From Conus ventricosus (Eukaryota > Mollusca > Gastropoda > Neogastropoda > Conidae): a stretch of DNA of 64,000 nt. The stretch spans positions 55,732,723 through 55,796,722 of the forward strand of contig CM031600.1 in the NCBI GenBank assembly GCA_018398815.1, written 5' to 3'. Positions 1 to 10,880 of the stretch are shown here, piece by piece; position 1 is the stretch's first letter; every line of letters begins with the position of its first letter. The translations under genes were made by a program, and so were the position numbers. The notes under the pieces were generated by a model. The model saw nothing but the letters and a program-made list of their open reading frames with translations, was not told where the DNA came from and made no database searches.

Positions 1-572
1 CTGAAATTGTAGTTTCTGGAATTAAAATGGACTGAATCAATACATAAAAAAAACTCTTTCAAAAAAGCTGCAAATGTAGGGAATGAATTCCGTTTTTTCC
101 AGATGCTTTTTTTTCCATCTGCTGCTTAATCATGCCCCTTTGTTAGGGACTATTTTCATTCAAATGCATCCGTTTAACACACAAAAATGGTAAAGATACA
201 ATCAGGTTTGCAAAGACACTGATCAATAAAAATAGGAAAAAATGTCCTCCCTTTTTCCCCATGATGACACCGAGATTCATACCATGCACCATGTGAAAGC
301 ATACACAAACACTTATTAAAACTGATTTGTGCTGATGCCAAATCAAAATTTGGTTTGATCAACTGGAGGCCGTCTAAAGCACTCTTAGCCATTCCCCATC
401 TTTAAATTTTTTGTAAAGAATTCAAAGAGTAAGGCTACTCCAGTTTCTGATAATGATAGTGTGAAGGATGAAAAGATGTGCATTAGGAAGAAGTAGCATG
501 GTACAAAGTGATGCCAAACTGCGTTCACCTGAACCTATTTGGGATTGGGGACATCGTTTAGCCACTCTTTTC

Positions 573-612
573 TTTCCCCCCCCCCCCCCCCCCCCTCTCT
601 CTCTCTCTCTCT
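573..612. repeat. C homopolymer followed by (CT)n
   Basis: About 20 consecutive C residues run straight into a CT dinucleotide tract. This is simple-sequence DNA. The ORF that reads through it on the minus strand (polyglycine and Arg-Glu) is a by-product. The flanking bases 1-570 hold no recognisable gene or repeat. Confidence 0.9.
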
Positions 613-810
613 TATTTTCTCCTTTCTTTTCCCGACTGTGAGCATTTAACTCTTGCTGCAGTGAGACCAGAGTGAAGTTTACAATTAGCTGCAGATTCAC
701 CACGACAATGAAACAAATCTGGACGAAGTTCATTACTTTGGTGGATTTCCTCTTGGAGATTCACTGTGTTCACCTATACTTTTTTTTAACTGTATATTAC
801 ACACATACAC

Positions 811-1157
811 AAAACATGGAAAGCTTCAACTCTTTGGAATTGAATATTTCTGTAACTATTTTCCGTCAACATATTTTCCCACAAATATTTTGACCGATAA
901 ACATTTTTTTTAGGCAGTGCATTTAAACTTGACTTTCATTTCTTAAAGTCAAGAGTTTGGCTATTTCAAGATGCAGGACAGTAGAAAAAACATGGGAAGT
1001 TTCAGCTCTTTGGAATGAATATTGCTGTAACTATTTTCCGTCAACATATTTTCCCACAAATATTTTGACCTGATAAACATTTTTAAGGTAGTGCATTTAA
1101 ATCCACTTTCATTACTCAACGTCATAGTCTAGCTATTTCAAGATGCAGGGCAGTCTC
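811..1157. repeat. Two-copy tandem duplication of about 175 bp
   Basis: A block starting near 811 with ACATGGAAAGCTTCA is repeated from about 986 with a few substitutions and short indels. Both copies contain the string TATTTTCCGTCAACATATTT and end with CTATTTCAAGATGCAGG. No coding signal is visible. It may be two copies of an AT-rich repeat unit. The stretch from 1158 to 1475 shows nothing recognisable. Confidence 0.75.
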
Positions 1158-1475
1158 CTCAAACAGAGTGAGTGGCAAAAGATGTATTCTTCATTATGCT
1201 ACAAGCAGCAAAAATCACATTAGCCAAATACCACTAGTAAGGGAACAAATATGCAACTACTTAACACCTTGAACTATCTTCTCTATCTCACAGACAGTGA
1301 TAATGTATAGGTAATTAATGTCTAATTCAAGTCACAACTGGCTAAACAGTTCCTAAAGGAACAGTAAACATATGACAGAGAACACAACCGAGGTTCAGTC
1401 TGGGACACCACAAAGCATTTTAATGACTTAAGTACTGACAAACAGAAACAAAGAGAAAGACCAAAAGTTGATTAC

Positions 1476-1555
1476 CCTTGCTCTTGCCAAGTTAGATTCA
1501 GTTTCCTGGGTGATGTCATAAAACTTTTTCTCCCACTCCATGATCAGACGAGGCA
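1476..1555 (-). CDS. Candidate internal exon of an unidentified host gene
   Basis: On the minus strand an 80-base open stretch encodes a charged, helix-rich peptide that includes IMEWEKKFYDITQETE. It lies between a pyrimidine-rich tract ending in AG (acceptor at 1556-1557) and a GTAATC donor (1475-1470). Two split-codon bases at its 5' side followed by 26 full codons give a consistent phase. I do not recognise the protein. The amino-acid composition and splice borders look like a real exon, but no partner exon was found, so this is a moderate-to-low confidence call. Confidence 0.35.
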
Positions 1556-2048
1556 CTATTCATCTGAAATAATAAGAAAAATGAGCATGAAAAAGTCACT
1601 TTATAACAGGGTTTAAGAATTTTTTTAAAGCAAAAAATGACTAGTATAAATTATAACAGAATGGAACATACTGTTCTTAACTGATGTGTCTGGAACTGGA
1701 AGGAAACGGACTGTTACATTTATGTGACTGCCAACTTGCCTCTCATGTCAGAATCAAACCAAAGTCACAAACGTAGAGAGGCAATCAAAACTGAGGTCAG
1801 CATGACAGCATGGCATAAAGACCCACAGAATTGAGGCTTCTTTTTTTTTAATGCTTATCAATCAGGATGAGGATGATGAAGATGAGGATAATGCTACAGA
1901 TTTCCATTCTGGTCTGAGACAGCATGACAGGGCTGTACTCTTTGCTTACTTTCATAATATATCCAACGTCAACCTTACTCTAGAGATACAGACACTTGCA
2001 GTGTTGGTCAGGAAATCTGACCATTGTTGGGCAAGAAATTTTAACATT

Positions 2049-2220
2049 TTCTGAGACGCATCCACTAGGTGGATGAAACTAGACTCGTATCAAACTCAAC
2101 TCAGAGTAGTCAGCCAGTGTGGCAGAAAAATCCCACAAATAAATGGCTCTGATGGGAATCGAACCCACAACCTCCCAGCTGGAAGTCCACAACGCTAACC
2201 ATTTTGCCATGGCGGCTGGT
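2049..2220 (-). repeat. tRNA-derived SINE
   Basis: The minus strand from 2216 to 2144 is tRNA-like. It has a perfect B box (GGTTCGATTCC, 2165-2155) and an A-box-like TGGCAAAATGGTTAGCG (2209-2193). A non-tRNA body follows towards 2049. A true tRNA gene is unlikely: the acceptor ends do not pair well and the homology continues past the tRNA part. Such elements are transcribed by RNA polymerase III and mobilised by LINE proteins. Confidence 0.75.
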
Positions 2221-2431
2221 AAACACTCTATAATACTTCCAGACCTTCCCTAGACAACCACACCTGCCACCCCTTGTCCTCATACTTTTTTATCATCTTT
2301 AATAAAAACCTCCCGGACTGTATAAAAACTAAACACAAAATCTTAATGGATAATACAAAGATATATGAAAATGCTCAGGACTAGCTTCAAATGCAAAATG
2401 ATTAATAAAAACTGCCAGAGTAGTCAGATAC

Positions 2432-2720
2432 ATGGAACCTGGTGTCAAACTGCTCAGATCTTTGGCAAAAAGATTACTAGTTGCAAAACGAGACGACTGC
2501 AGGCGGAAATCTAAACAAATCTTAATAAATGTTAGCGAACCGCAAAAAACATGGACAAACGAATCACAAAACAAAACGACACGTTTTGACCTCTTAGGTC
2601 TTCTTCAGGCAAGATACAAAACAATTAGGACAACGAAAAAGAACGAGCAATCACTTATCTTCAGAAGGCTTCCGACAGCCTTGTTTTCATTCAACGCCCA
2701 TCTTGCGCTGAAGTGATTGA
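2432..2720 (-). repeat. Copy of the hammerhead-like repeat family (Penelope-type terminus)
   Basis: Read on the minus strand this segment contains CTGAAGAAGACC, a short hairpin and GGTCAAAACG (2608-2583), then GTGATTCGTTTGTCCATG. It ends in CGCCTGCAG plus a GTTTTGCAACTAG-type end. Close relatives occur near 10.8, 15.4, 46.6 and 51.5 kb. The CTGANGA-stem-GAAA layout is that of a hammerhead ribozyme core, and such motifs are known from Penelope-like elements and retrozymes. Here the GAAA box has decayed to AAAA after the stem. Confidence 0.6.
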
Positions 2721-2862
2721 AAATAAGTGATTGTTAGTTCTTTTTCATTAATTATGTATTTACGAGGGATTTAGAGTTCTTCATTATTTTCTGTTTTGCC
2801 TCCTCTGTTTTCAAGCAATCTGGGTCGAGCATTTTGTCTGATCGTTATTTTGCCTAGCCCTA

Positions 2863-3795
2863 TTAGATTACCAATCTCTTCTGCAGTTTTTCATCTGTTA
2901 TGTCTTTCATATTTGTCACTGTGGTCAAGTCCTTTCTTAACTTGTCCTCTTGGGATTCATCCATGCTTTCTGGGATATTGACAAGAATATTTTTCTTCCT
3001 TTCGTCCCTTTCCTGTCCTTCAAAAGCTTCAGCTACTTTCTCCTCTACTTTCTTTTCAATCATTTGGTCAATTGCTCCTTCTGAATGAGAGGCTTCTAAT
3101 TTGCTCATGCGCATGTCAATGGGCAACACATCAAGGGCAGTACATTGTCGATTTTGGCCTCCATTCTTGACTTTTCACCTCCGTCAATACCACCATTCCC
3201 TTTGTTTCGGCACACCTTACACACCCACTGCATGCAATCCCCTCCCTTGCTGAGCACTTCATACTGATGCATCGCCAAGTCTGTGCAACCCTTGTGACAC
3301 CATTCCTTACACATGTAGCCTTCTATTGAACCATCCCCTTCAATCCCTTCTCCACACTCAAGATCAAAGCCATGGTGACTTTCTATTTTTGACGGGCGTT
3401 CTCCTTTTGGTATATCATCTGTGCTCTAAAGTGTTTTCCCTACACTTTGGAGAAGTTTGTTTATATACTTGAGCACTTGCACATTCACACACACGCACTC
3501 TACCTTACTGGATCAGTCCAGACACTGGCTTGGGGGTTTCATCAGGATTCTCTCCCAAGCCCTTCAAGAGCATCAACTCCTACGTCGAGTCTGTCACTGT
3601 CACTGTGTCCAAGTCCTCAAGCCTAGTAGTGGTACTGTCAGAACCATCAAAGCCATTGTAACTGTCCACAGCTGTTCTGTCACAGTGCTCCTGTCTCCTA
3701 TTAACTGGAGGCCCTAGCACTGGTCTGCCACTAGTGTCAATGTCAGCACTACGTAGCTCCTTCAACTAACTCGCCGAGCCCATGATGTATCATTC
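2863..3795 (-). pseudogene. LINE ORF1 fragment with PHD-type zinc finger and coiled coil
   Basis: Minus-strand reading frames, broken by frameshifts, show first a Cys/His-rich segment (CKEWCHKGC ... WVCKVC, 3314-3200) of PHD-finger type. A charged coiled-coil-like region follows (EKKVEEKVAEAFEGQ ... NILVNIPES, 3129-2863). This domain order is typical of ORF1 proteins of CR1-like LINEs in invertebrates, where the protein binds element RNA. The upstream part (3765-3580) is open but unrecognised. The RT part of this element is absent. It lies head-to-head with a Penelope fragment. Confidence 0.6.
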
Positions 3796-3804
3796 TCGTA
3801 GAGT

Positions 3805-4510
3805 TTGTCTGCTTTTTTACCTGACTGTTCAGTTGTCCGAACTCTATTATACAGAGCAAAAATCCACTGCACCTCAGAACAGAATAAACTGAAAGAAGAA
3901 CACGTCATCAAGACAGCTCTGAAAGCCAACAGTTATCCTTCCTGGATTTTCAACACCCCCAAACGGAAACAAAGGCATCCCAGCAAAAAAAAAGTCTATC
4001 ACTATTAGCATGCCCTATGTGAAAGGGATGTCAGAGCGCCTGTCAAGGACTTTCAGCCAACATGGCGTTCAAGTGTTACACAAAGCAGTGAATTCCATAC
4101 AATCACAGATTACAAAAGTCAAGGACAGAACACAGTTGGAAAAGAAAAGTGGTGTGGTGTATCACATTCAATGTGAGGAGTGCAGTGAGGACTATACTGG
4201 AGAAACTGGTCGGCCTTTGAAAACAAGGCTAAATGAACACACTACCAAAACTTCTGCATATTATGAACATCTGACAGCAACAACCCACCATACCAACACG
4301 TTTCAAGCCACCATAATTGCAGCTGAATTACAGTTCCCAAAAAGGAAAGTGAAAGAAGCAATAGAAAGCAGGGAGAGAAAACCAAGTTTGAACTGAGACT
4401 GTGGCTATGACCTGTCCCCCATTTACAAGTGTGTGCTGAACACCAATCACACCACCAGAGATGACAACTCAGGGACACTAACACCCACCACAACTACCAG
4501 TCAGTCTGGG
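3805..4510 (+). pseudogene. Penelope-like element, C-terminal part with GIY-YIG endonuclease
   Basis: Two consecutive frames (3805-4008 and 4010-4396) together resemble the C-terminal half of a Penelope-like retroelement ORF. There is a linker with ALKANSYPSWIF, then YVKGMSERLSRTF. A GIY-YIG-type nuclease region follows, with VVYHIQCEECSEDYTGETGR and RLNEHT. In these elements the nuclease nicks target DNA for reverse transcription. The RT domain itself is missing, so the copy is 5' truncated. A stop at about 4006 and the end at 4396 show further decay. The downstream bases (4397-4560) look like the eroded end of the ORF plus the 3' region. Confidence 0.75.
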
Positions 4511-4540
4511 CTGATGAAGACCAGCAGTAGCTGGCCAAAA
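4511..4540 (+). other. Hammerhead-ribozyme-like core at the Penelope 3' end
   Basis: CTGATGA (4511-4517) is followed by a five-pair hairpin, CCAGC (4521-4525) with GCTGG (4530-4534). The sequence then reads CCAAAA where an active hammerhead would have GAAAC. Penelope-like elements are known to carry hammerhead motifs in their terminal repeats. This one is placed as expected, just after the ORF, but looks inactive. Confidence 0.5.
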
Positions 4541-4626
4541 ATTTCCCCTAGGTAAATTTCATTAGACTCCAAGTCAGAACACACAGAAACACAGACTAAG
4601 GTTATGGTATAAATGGGAATGTATAC

Positions 4627-4925
4627 AATTGGATTACGAGCTTTCTTTCTAATCGAGTACCAAGGGTGAGAGTTGGAAATAATTATTCTTCAAGTATAGA
4701 TGTTTTAAGCGGTATTCCACAGGGAAGTATTCTTGGACCTATTCTGTTCACAGTTCTTATAAACGACCTGCCAGAATGTGTAATTAGTACATGTAAAATA
4801 TTTGCAGATGACACGAAAATATGATTCTGTAAGTAACCATCTTAAGTTACAAGATGATATTGATAATCTAATTAAGTGGAGTGAAACATGGAATTTATAT
4901 TTTAATCCAGGTAAATGCAAGGTTA
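4627..4925 (+). pseudogene. LINE reverse transcriptase fragment
   Basis: The plus strand encodes the RT core strings SGIPQGSILGPILFTVLIND and KIFADDTK, then after a one-base frameshift NLYFNPGKCKVI. These are the conserved domain 4/5 motifs, with FADD as the catalytic box, of a non-LTR retrotransposon. The fragment is cut at its 3' side by the Tc1-type element starting at 4926, so that insertion is younger. Confidence 0.8.
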
Positions 4926-6453
4926 TATACTGAGCCACAAAAGAAACGCAAACAATGGGTCCATTCAATGTACTCTCATGTTGACATTTAATTGCAACCA
5001 TTGAAATGAATTGAATGCAACATTGAGTTTCTGGCTTTAGTGTTCTTATTGTTGGCTGAAGCAAAAAGTGGTCACGTGTCATGAGTGTCACGGAGAGGGT
5101 CAGTAACGAGTGTGTCCCCCACGAGCGTTGATAAAGCCTGACATCTGGCGGGCATGGAGTGGATCAGACGATTGACGGTGGCCATGCTAACGTTGTTCCA
5201 GATCTGCTCAGTGCCTGCTCTAGCTGACGGGCTGTGGTTGGCCTCGGCTGAACAGCATTCAGCTCCCATTTGAGATGGTCCCAGAAGTGTTCGATAGGGT
5301 TCAAATCAGGGCTCAGCGAGGGCCACTGCAGAGCTCTGATGCCCTGTTGCTGCAGGAAGTCTGTGGTGACTCTGGCAGTGTGTGGACGAGCATTGTCCTG
5401 CTGGAGAGTGAGGTGGCCGTGCTGCTGGAAGTGGGGCACAACAATGGGCCTCAACACCTGGTCAATGTATCGCTGCGCAGTGACGCCATTTCCGCGACCA
5501 GGGCCAAGGTCTAGGAAAACAATAGGCCCAACAAGCTGGTTGAGGCTGATTCCTCCCCATACCATGATGCTCGCACCTCCCCAAGCGTTGATCTCGTGGA
5601 CGTTGTTGTTGGCATACCTCTGGTTGTGCCTCCTCCACACCTGGATTCGGCCATCAGCATGATGAACACAGTATCAGCTCTCATCCGTGAAGAGGATGCC
5701 CCTCCATTGCCGCCAGTTCCAGTTCCGGTGCTGCTGGGCCCATTGCAGTCGTTGCCTATGTCGGAGTAAGAACAGGTCGCTTTACGGGACGGCGGCAGTG
5801 CAGGTTATGTTCTGTTAATCGACGCCGCACAGTTTCACCAGAAATTGGTGCACCATGCCTGCCAATGGTGTTTCTGGCCGTTTCCGTTGCATAAGTGAAT
5901 GGCTCACACAAGTGACGGCGGTGAATCGCCCAATCTTGTCGCGCAGTCGTTACACGGGGTCTGCCGCTTCGTGGGTTGTCCCGAGCGTCGCCATTTGCCT
6001 GGAACCTGGCCCACAAACGACAAATTGTAGAAACAGCCACGCCAAACGCAGCTGCGACTTGTGCAGCACGGTTTCCGGCTTGGAGTCGCCTATGGCTCTT
6101 TCTCTGTTGACGGCGCTCAGTCTTGGCATTCTGGTCATGTGCAAGTGATTGCTTTGCCAGGGCGTAACAGCCTGGGTTTTTATTCCTAGTGATGTGTGAA
6201 TACTGTTCAGCGAAAAAAAGATTGATATGACTGTTTGCATTCGCCTTGCACATGCAAAAACACGCTTCCACCTTCATGGCACCGGTGTGAGCTCATTTCT
6301 AGTGACACTGACCTGATTTGCACGTGCTGCACACTAGGTCTAATGCTGACTCATGACCGCATGGAATATATGGTCACAGCGCACCTACAGTGGCATTAAT
6401 TATATTCACCCTACCTACCCCTCCATTTGCACTTCTTTTGTGGCTCAGTATAC
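4926..6453. mobile_element. Tc1/mariner DNA transposon, degenerate copy with TIRs
   Basis: The left end reads TATACTGAGCCACAAAAGAA and the right end is its reverse complement (TTCTTTTGTGGCTCAGTATA at 6434-6453), both within a TA context. TA target duplication and short TIRs are the hallmark of the Tc1/mariner superfamily. The interior carries one transposase gene on the minus strand. Total length of 1.53 kb is normal for a Tc1 element. It interrupts an older LINE fragment. Confidence 0.85.
5110..6135 (-). pseudogene. Tc1-like DD34E transposase, frameshifted
   Basis: The N-terminal part has two helix-turn-helix units (including AAFGVAVSTICRLWARF and a GRPRVTT hinge). The catalytic triad is visible as FTDES, LQQDNARPH and LNPIEHFWD, with 34 residues between the second D and the E, hence DD34E. 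The start is probably a MPRLSAVNRERAIG segment near 6130 rather than the longer upstream ORF. At least two frameshifts (about 6090 and 5750) and a stop just after the first catalytic motif (about 5675) make it inactive. Confidence 0.85.
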
Positions 6454-6771
6454 ACAGAGCATACTACATTACCGAGATACGACACTGCCTCTTACAGCCT
6501 ACAAGTCCGTTCAGTCGATTATCTCCCTTAGTCGGCGCGGGCTGCAGGCTCGCGGCTGCTATGTGAAAACGTTGCCGTGATGAAAACAACGACGCCCGTC
6601 GGGCCGCATTTGTTGTCATAACTTTACCTTGAACTGCTTCAGCAGTTTGTGACGACAGATTCAAATGCCTCTACACATTTTTTGGCCCTCCTTGTGTTTG
6701 TGTGCGTGTGCATGTAGGTGCGTGTGTGCACTGCATGTGTGCATGCATACGCATGTATTTTTATGTATGTA
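6454..6771. other. Unassigned stretch, partly GC-rich
   Basis: No coding signal or known repeat was recognised. A GC-rich part around 6520-6610 contains short inverted repeats such as GACGCCCGTCGGGC. The RT fragment cut by the Tc1 insertion might continue here, but no RT motifs are seen. Confidence 0.4.

Positions 6772-6838
<67 letters not shown>
6772..6838. repeat. (TG)n microsatellite
   Basis: A pure TG tract of more than 60 bases. The polycysteine/valine ORFs across it are artefacts. Confidence 0.95.
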
Positions 6839-6839
<1 letters not shown>

Positions 6840-7301
6840 ATGACTGTGGTAAGATGAGTGAAGGTGGGGTGGGGAGAGAGAGAGAGAGAGTTTGTGGCTT
6901 GTTCTAAATTTAAAAAAAAGACCATTTATTTGTCTCCAAATCAAACTTTAATTGTGTTGTGTCAGTTTATAACAACGTCCAACAATGGCATAATGAAAGG
7001 GGTGGAGGTGGGGGGTGGGAGGGGTAATGCAGTCCGTCTCATCCCACAAAACATAGAAAAAAGTTCTGCCATCAATACAAGATGGATTAAAACAAAACTG
7101 GTTGCATTTTCCAAACAGTCTGCAAAAATTTGCAAAAATGTCTTCTTTAAAATACGAGCAAAGAAGAAGCACACAATTTCAAATACACACATCAACCTCA
7201 AAATAGACATTGCGACGAGATAGGCCTAGACATGAAACGGTCATTGATACATGTAGGTTTACACACGAGTATGCTGGGGGTGGAGGGGGGTTAGTAATGG
7301 T

Positions 7302-7304
7302 TTT

Positions 7305-7391
<87 letters not shown>

Positions 7392-7540
7392 CACACACTG
7401 ACTGAAACCAATTTATTGTCAGATTAACTCAAGGTTGTACACACACAAGCCATGCAACTGCACGCAGAGAGAGAGAGAGAGAGAGACAGAGAAGAGAGAG
7501 AGACAGAGAGAGAGACAGAGAGAGAGACAGAGAGAGATTC
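7302..7540. repeat. (CT)n-(CA)n and (GA)n microsatellite cluster
   Basis: A CT tract passes directly into a CA tract (7302-7391). It is followed after about 75 bases by an interrupted GAGA tract with ACAGAGAGAG units (7467-7536). Translations through these tracts are not genes. Confidence 0.95.
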
Positions 7541-8129
7541 GGTGATGAAACACGTGTGTCGGCACTGTCATTATCAACATAAACATCACTGGCCATGTGA
7601 GGGCACGGTATGCGTGGTCTGGTTTTCCCCGCTGCCTAGTTGTTTAGCTAACGGGACTGTAAATAAGCCAGTAGGCTTAATGATTTCTAGAAGAAACAAG
7701 GTATGCGCATTGCTCTTTCCTTACATATATATATAAAAACTGTTAAAAATCTGCCCATGTGGCTTCATAGTCATACTATAAACTTGATCTAGACTAGACT
7801 CAAGTTGCACCAGATGCATAGTCCCACACCGTATACGGTATTGCTTACGTGGTTTACTCTGCCAATAATTAATAAAATGCAATAAAGTTTGTACATGCCT
7901 TTCTTCATCCTTTGGAAAAACGAAAAAATGCCAGCCCTTCACAATCGATTTTGTTGCGAGCGTTTGAACAACCGATAGCGCTGCAGGCTTCGCCTCCTTG
8001 CTTCTTGCGCGTCGCTATGTTGGAGCTGAGTTTACACGTGCTGACTAAGGGCCGTAACCTAGTCCGCGGTCTTACGGAAAACCCCCAAGTGTCGTATCTC
8101 GGTAATGTAGTATGCTCTGGTATACATTA

Positions 8130-8562
8130 TGGAAAAAATAATCTGGAATATACATATACTATGAAATACAATGATGCTGTCTCAAATTTTCACAGATTTT
8201 TTCAACTAACCTCTAATCAAATTACAAGAAATTCTGATAACAAAATCCAAATTAAATATTGTCGCACTAATATTAGGAAATTTTCCTTTAGTAACAGAAC
8301 GGCACCATATTGGAACAAACTACCTGCACACATTAAAAAAGCAAAAGATTTGAATACTTTTTAAAACCTTCTGGATACTAACGCAAAGTTAAATATGTTA
8401 AAATTCCAATTTGATTGACAAAATAGAGTAAAATATATCCTGAGCAAATGCATGCATTATGCAACCACTGTTTATTAAATAAATAAGATGATTGGGACAC
8501 TAAAAGCTGTGAGGCTATCTAAAGTCCCAAGTGAACTGAACTGAACTGCATTGAACTGGCGG
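8130..8562 (+). pseudogene. LINE 3' end: RT C-terminus plus (GAACT)n tail
   Basis: The plus frame ends in a typical non-LTR RT C-terminal region: KYCRTNIRKFSFSNRTAPYW followed by NKLPAHIKKAKDLNTF. This matches the 'R..FF..R....WN.LP......S...FK' pattern of Jockey/CR1-like LINEs. About 170 bases of 3' UTR follow and end in a short GAACT microsatellite tail (8531-8562), the usual 3' terminus of such LINEs. The 5' part is absent. A similar tail with ACTGAACTGAACTG occurs at 51055-51068. Confidence 0.7.
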
Positions 8563-9729
8563 GGGGGCAGGGGCACTCATGTAACACAATAGCTAAGATC
8601 TTCTTCTTCTTCCAGATGGGGATGTTTAATCTGCCCCGTGCTCACAGTCTTCAAGTAGACTATTCTGGCACACAGGTTGCATGCATTGTGTATTTTCGTG
8701 TAGCCGGTACTCACCCGTCTTAGGACATGAGCATCGGGATCTTTAGAGTCCGTGTATGATCTTTAGTGCATGTGACACAGACTAGACCTCGGTTTATAGT
8801 CCCATCCGAACGACTGCAATAGATATGCAATAGTACCGATATACTTCCTGTTCGGCTTAAATGTACACCAAATACTATATCACTGTACAAAAATCTTTTG
8901 GACAGTGACCCAAAATATCATGAGCTATTCTCTACTTTGAAATTCAGCACAAATTACTGTGCGCTAGCGCAGCCTCACATATTATGTAGGAGTTGGTCAT
9001 TTTGAAGGGACTCTTGAAAGGCTGCGAGGCTAAGCTCAATACCCAGTCCTCACTACTACGACTATTTCTACAACTACTCACGCCACAAAACTGTAGTGGT
9101 CACTGTGGTGTCACTGCAAGCAGACAAAACAGTGGCGACACTGAAACTGTGACGGCACTTCTTCCTGTTGGATAAAACTTTCGTTCTAAATCACGCTGCC
9201 AGTATAGAACATGGACCCTCAATGCAGCCCTCAGTGTAGTCACAGCTTTCCAAATGCCGTTCTGAACCACGGGCTGAAGAGGGGTATCGCAAAATTTTAT
9301 TTTAGGAAGAAAAGCTTGCTTGTTTGGGCGTGAGATTCGTGCAGCTCCTGAGATGAGCTCTCAAGAATGTTTTGACACTTACCTCCCCTGTTGTTAATAT
9401 CATCTTGGACTTCAGATGACAATGAGTATTCTCAGACCCGTGTGGCCACGTTCCACAAATAAGAATACACACCAAGTACTAAGTTCAGATTGTGAAGTTA
9501 AGCAAAATGGGTGATTGTTTCAGTAACATTCAAAGCAAGCATTTTGAAATTTCACGGGTGTAAACTAAAGTTTTGAAAACTGGATGCTCAGTGGATTCTG
9601 TTTGCTTGTTCCTTAAGTTAGACACTTTGTTACCAGAATAATGGGAATTTTCTTAAGTTAGAATGTGAATTTCTTGAGTTAATATATGTAAGCAATATCA
9701 GACTTAGGTAAATCGCGAGGCATTTTAAG
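8563..9729. other. Unassigned region
   Basis: No gene, splice pattern or known repeat was recognised. Bases 8580-8830 contain phrases such as CTCACCCGTCTTAGGACATG that look like part of a dispersed element, but I cannot name it. Confidence 0.4.
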
Positions 9730-9887
9730 AAAGCACACGTGTGCATGCTGGTGCGCACATGTGCACATGCTCACGCCCACACACATGCACATGAACGCGC
9801 ACATGCACGTACACATGTGCACTTACACATACATGCAAAAAAAGATGCATGCACATGCGCACGCACGCATGTACCTGCACATGCGTG

Positions 9888-9926
<39 letters not shown>

Positions 9927-9943
9927 GCGTGCACACACGCACG

Positions 9944-9995
<52 letters not shown>

Positions 9996-10010
9996 CGTGT
10001 ACGCCCTATA
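9730..10010. repeat. Long alternating purine-pyrimidine tract with (CA)n
   Basis: About 280 bases consist almost entirely of CA/TG/CG steps. They start as mixed hexamers (TGTGCACATG, ACGCGCACATG) and become pure CA runs (9893-9922 and 9951-9992). All long ORFs here are repeat artefacts. Such tracts can adopt left-handed Z-DNA. Confidence 0.9.
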
Positions 10011-10599
10011 CACAGACTCAGTGGACATCTACAAAGATGCAAGGTCTCAGTTGTGTATTGCCGTACCCCACCCCACCACCTGCCACTACTACATAGTAGC
10101 CTACTCCTACTTATTGTCCTCTGTTGAGCTCAGTATGTAGGAACCAAGTCCATGTTGAATCAGCTGCTTTCACATGAAAAATGCTTTTTAACCCTTTGGT
10201 TTACTCTTTTCGAACCTGAACTGCCATCTAACGTAGGCCTGGCGTAAAAAATGGTCAAGGTTAAAGGAAGAGCTTGACCTTCCTGACCTACTTGCTATCA
10301 ACGCTTGGTTGTTGGTGTGTTCACGATGTCCCAACAACATGAGCCCATTCCATTTGAGCACTATCATAACAGCCATAAACATCATGCTCTACCTGCTAAA
10401 AATGCTCCAGAGAACATATCATTTTCACCTTAACTGGAACTGTATGACATTATGTGAGTCAAGAGCATACGCTAGGTTTCCTTTAAAACTTGATGACCAC
10501 TGACCAGAAGACAAGGCATATGAGTTCACTATCTCAGTCTAACTCTAAATTCAATCTGCTTCTCCAAAATGCCAATTTCAAAGTGGTGACCATAAATTA

Positions 10600-10880
10600 T
10601 TCATTGAAATAAAGCAAAGACAGGGTCAGAACAGGAAAACAGAATATGTGAGATTTAGCACGGGGACGATTGGGGGCAAATGTCACTTTAGTTGCAAAGT
10701 GAGAGGCGACTGCATGCCGAAATGTAACAAATCTTAAAAAGTTTAAGTAATCTATCTGCCAAACATGATCAAACGAATCACAAGACAAAACAAGACGCGT
10801 TTCAACCTCTTAGGTCTTCTTTGTTTTTATCACGTGATTCGTTTGTTCATGTTTGGTGATAAAGAACTTAAACTTTTCCA
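10600..10880. repeat. Foldback copy of the hammerhead-like repeat family
   Basis: A left arm (about 10740-10822) contains CAAACGAATCACAAGACAAA and AACCTCTTAGGTCTTC. The right arm (about 10836-10880) contains CACGTGATTCGTTTGTTCATG and GATAAAGAACTTAAACTTTT in inverse orientation. Further left, GTTGCAAAGTGAGAGGCGAC marks the family terminus. Hence two partial copies face each other. The CTGA box was lost at the junction. Confidence 0.65.

Noticed and set aside
2144..2216. Functional tRNA gene on the minus strand
   Set aside because: A and B boxes are present but the acceptor stem does not close and the homology continues into a SINE body.
5270..5662. 130-codon plus-strand ORF
   Set aside because: It is the antisense shadow of the Tc1 transposase catalytic region.
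9725..10140. Several overlapping ORFs of 85-133 codons
   Set aside because: They are open only because CA/TG repeats lack stop codons; composition is Cys/Val or His/Thr repeats.
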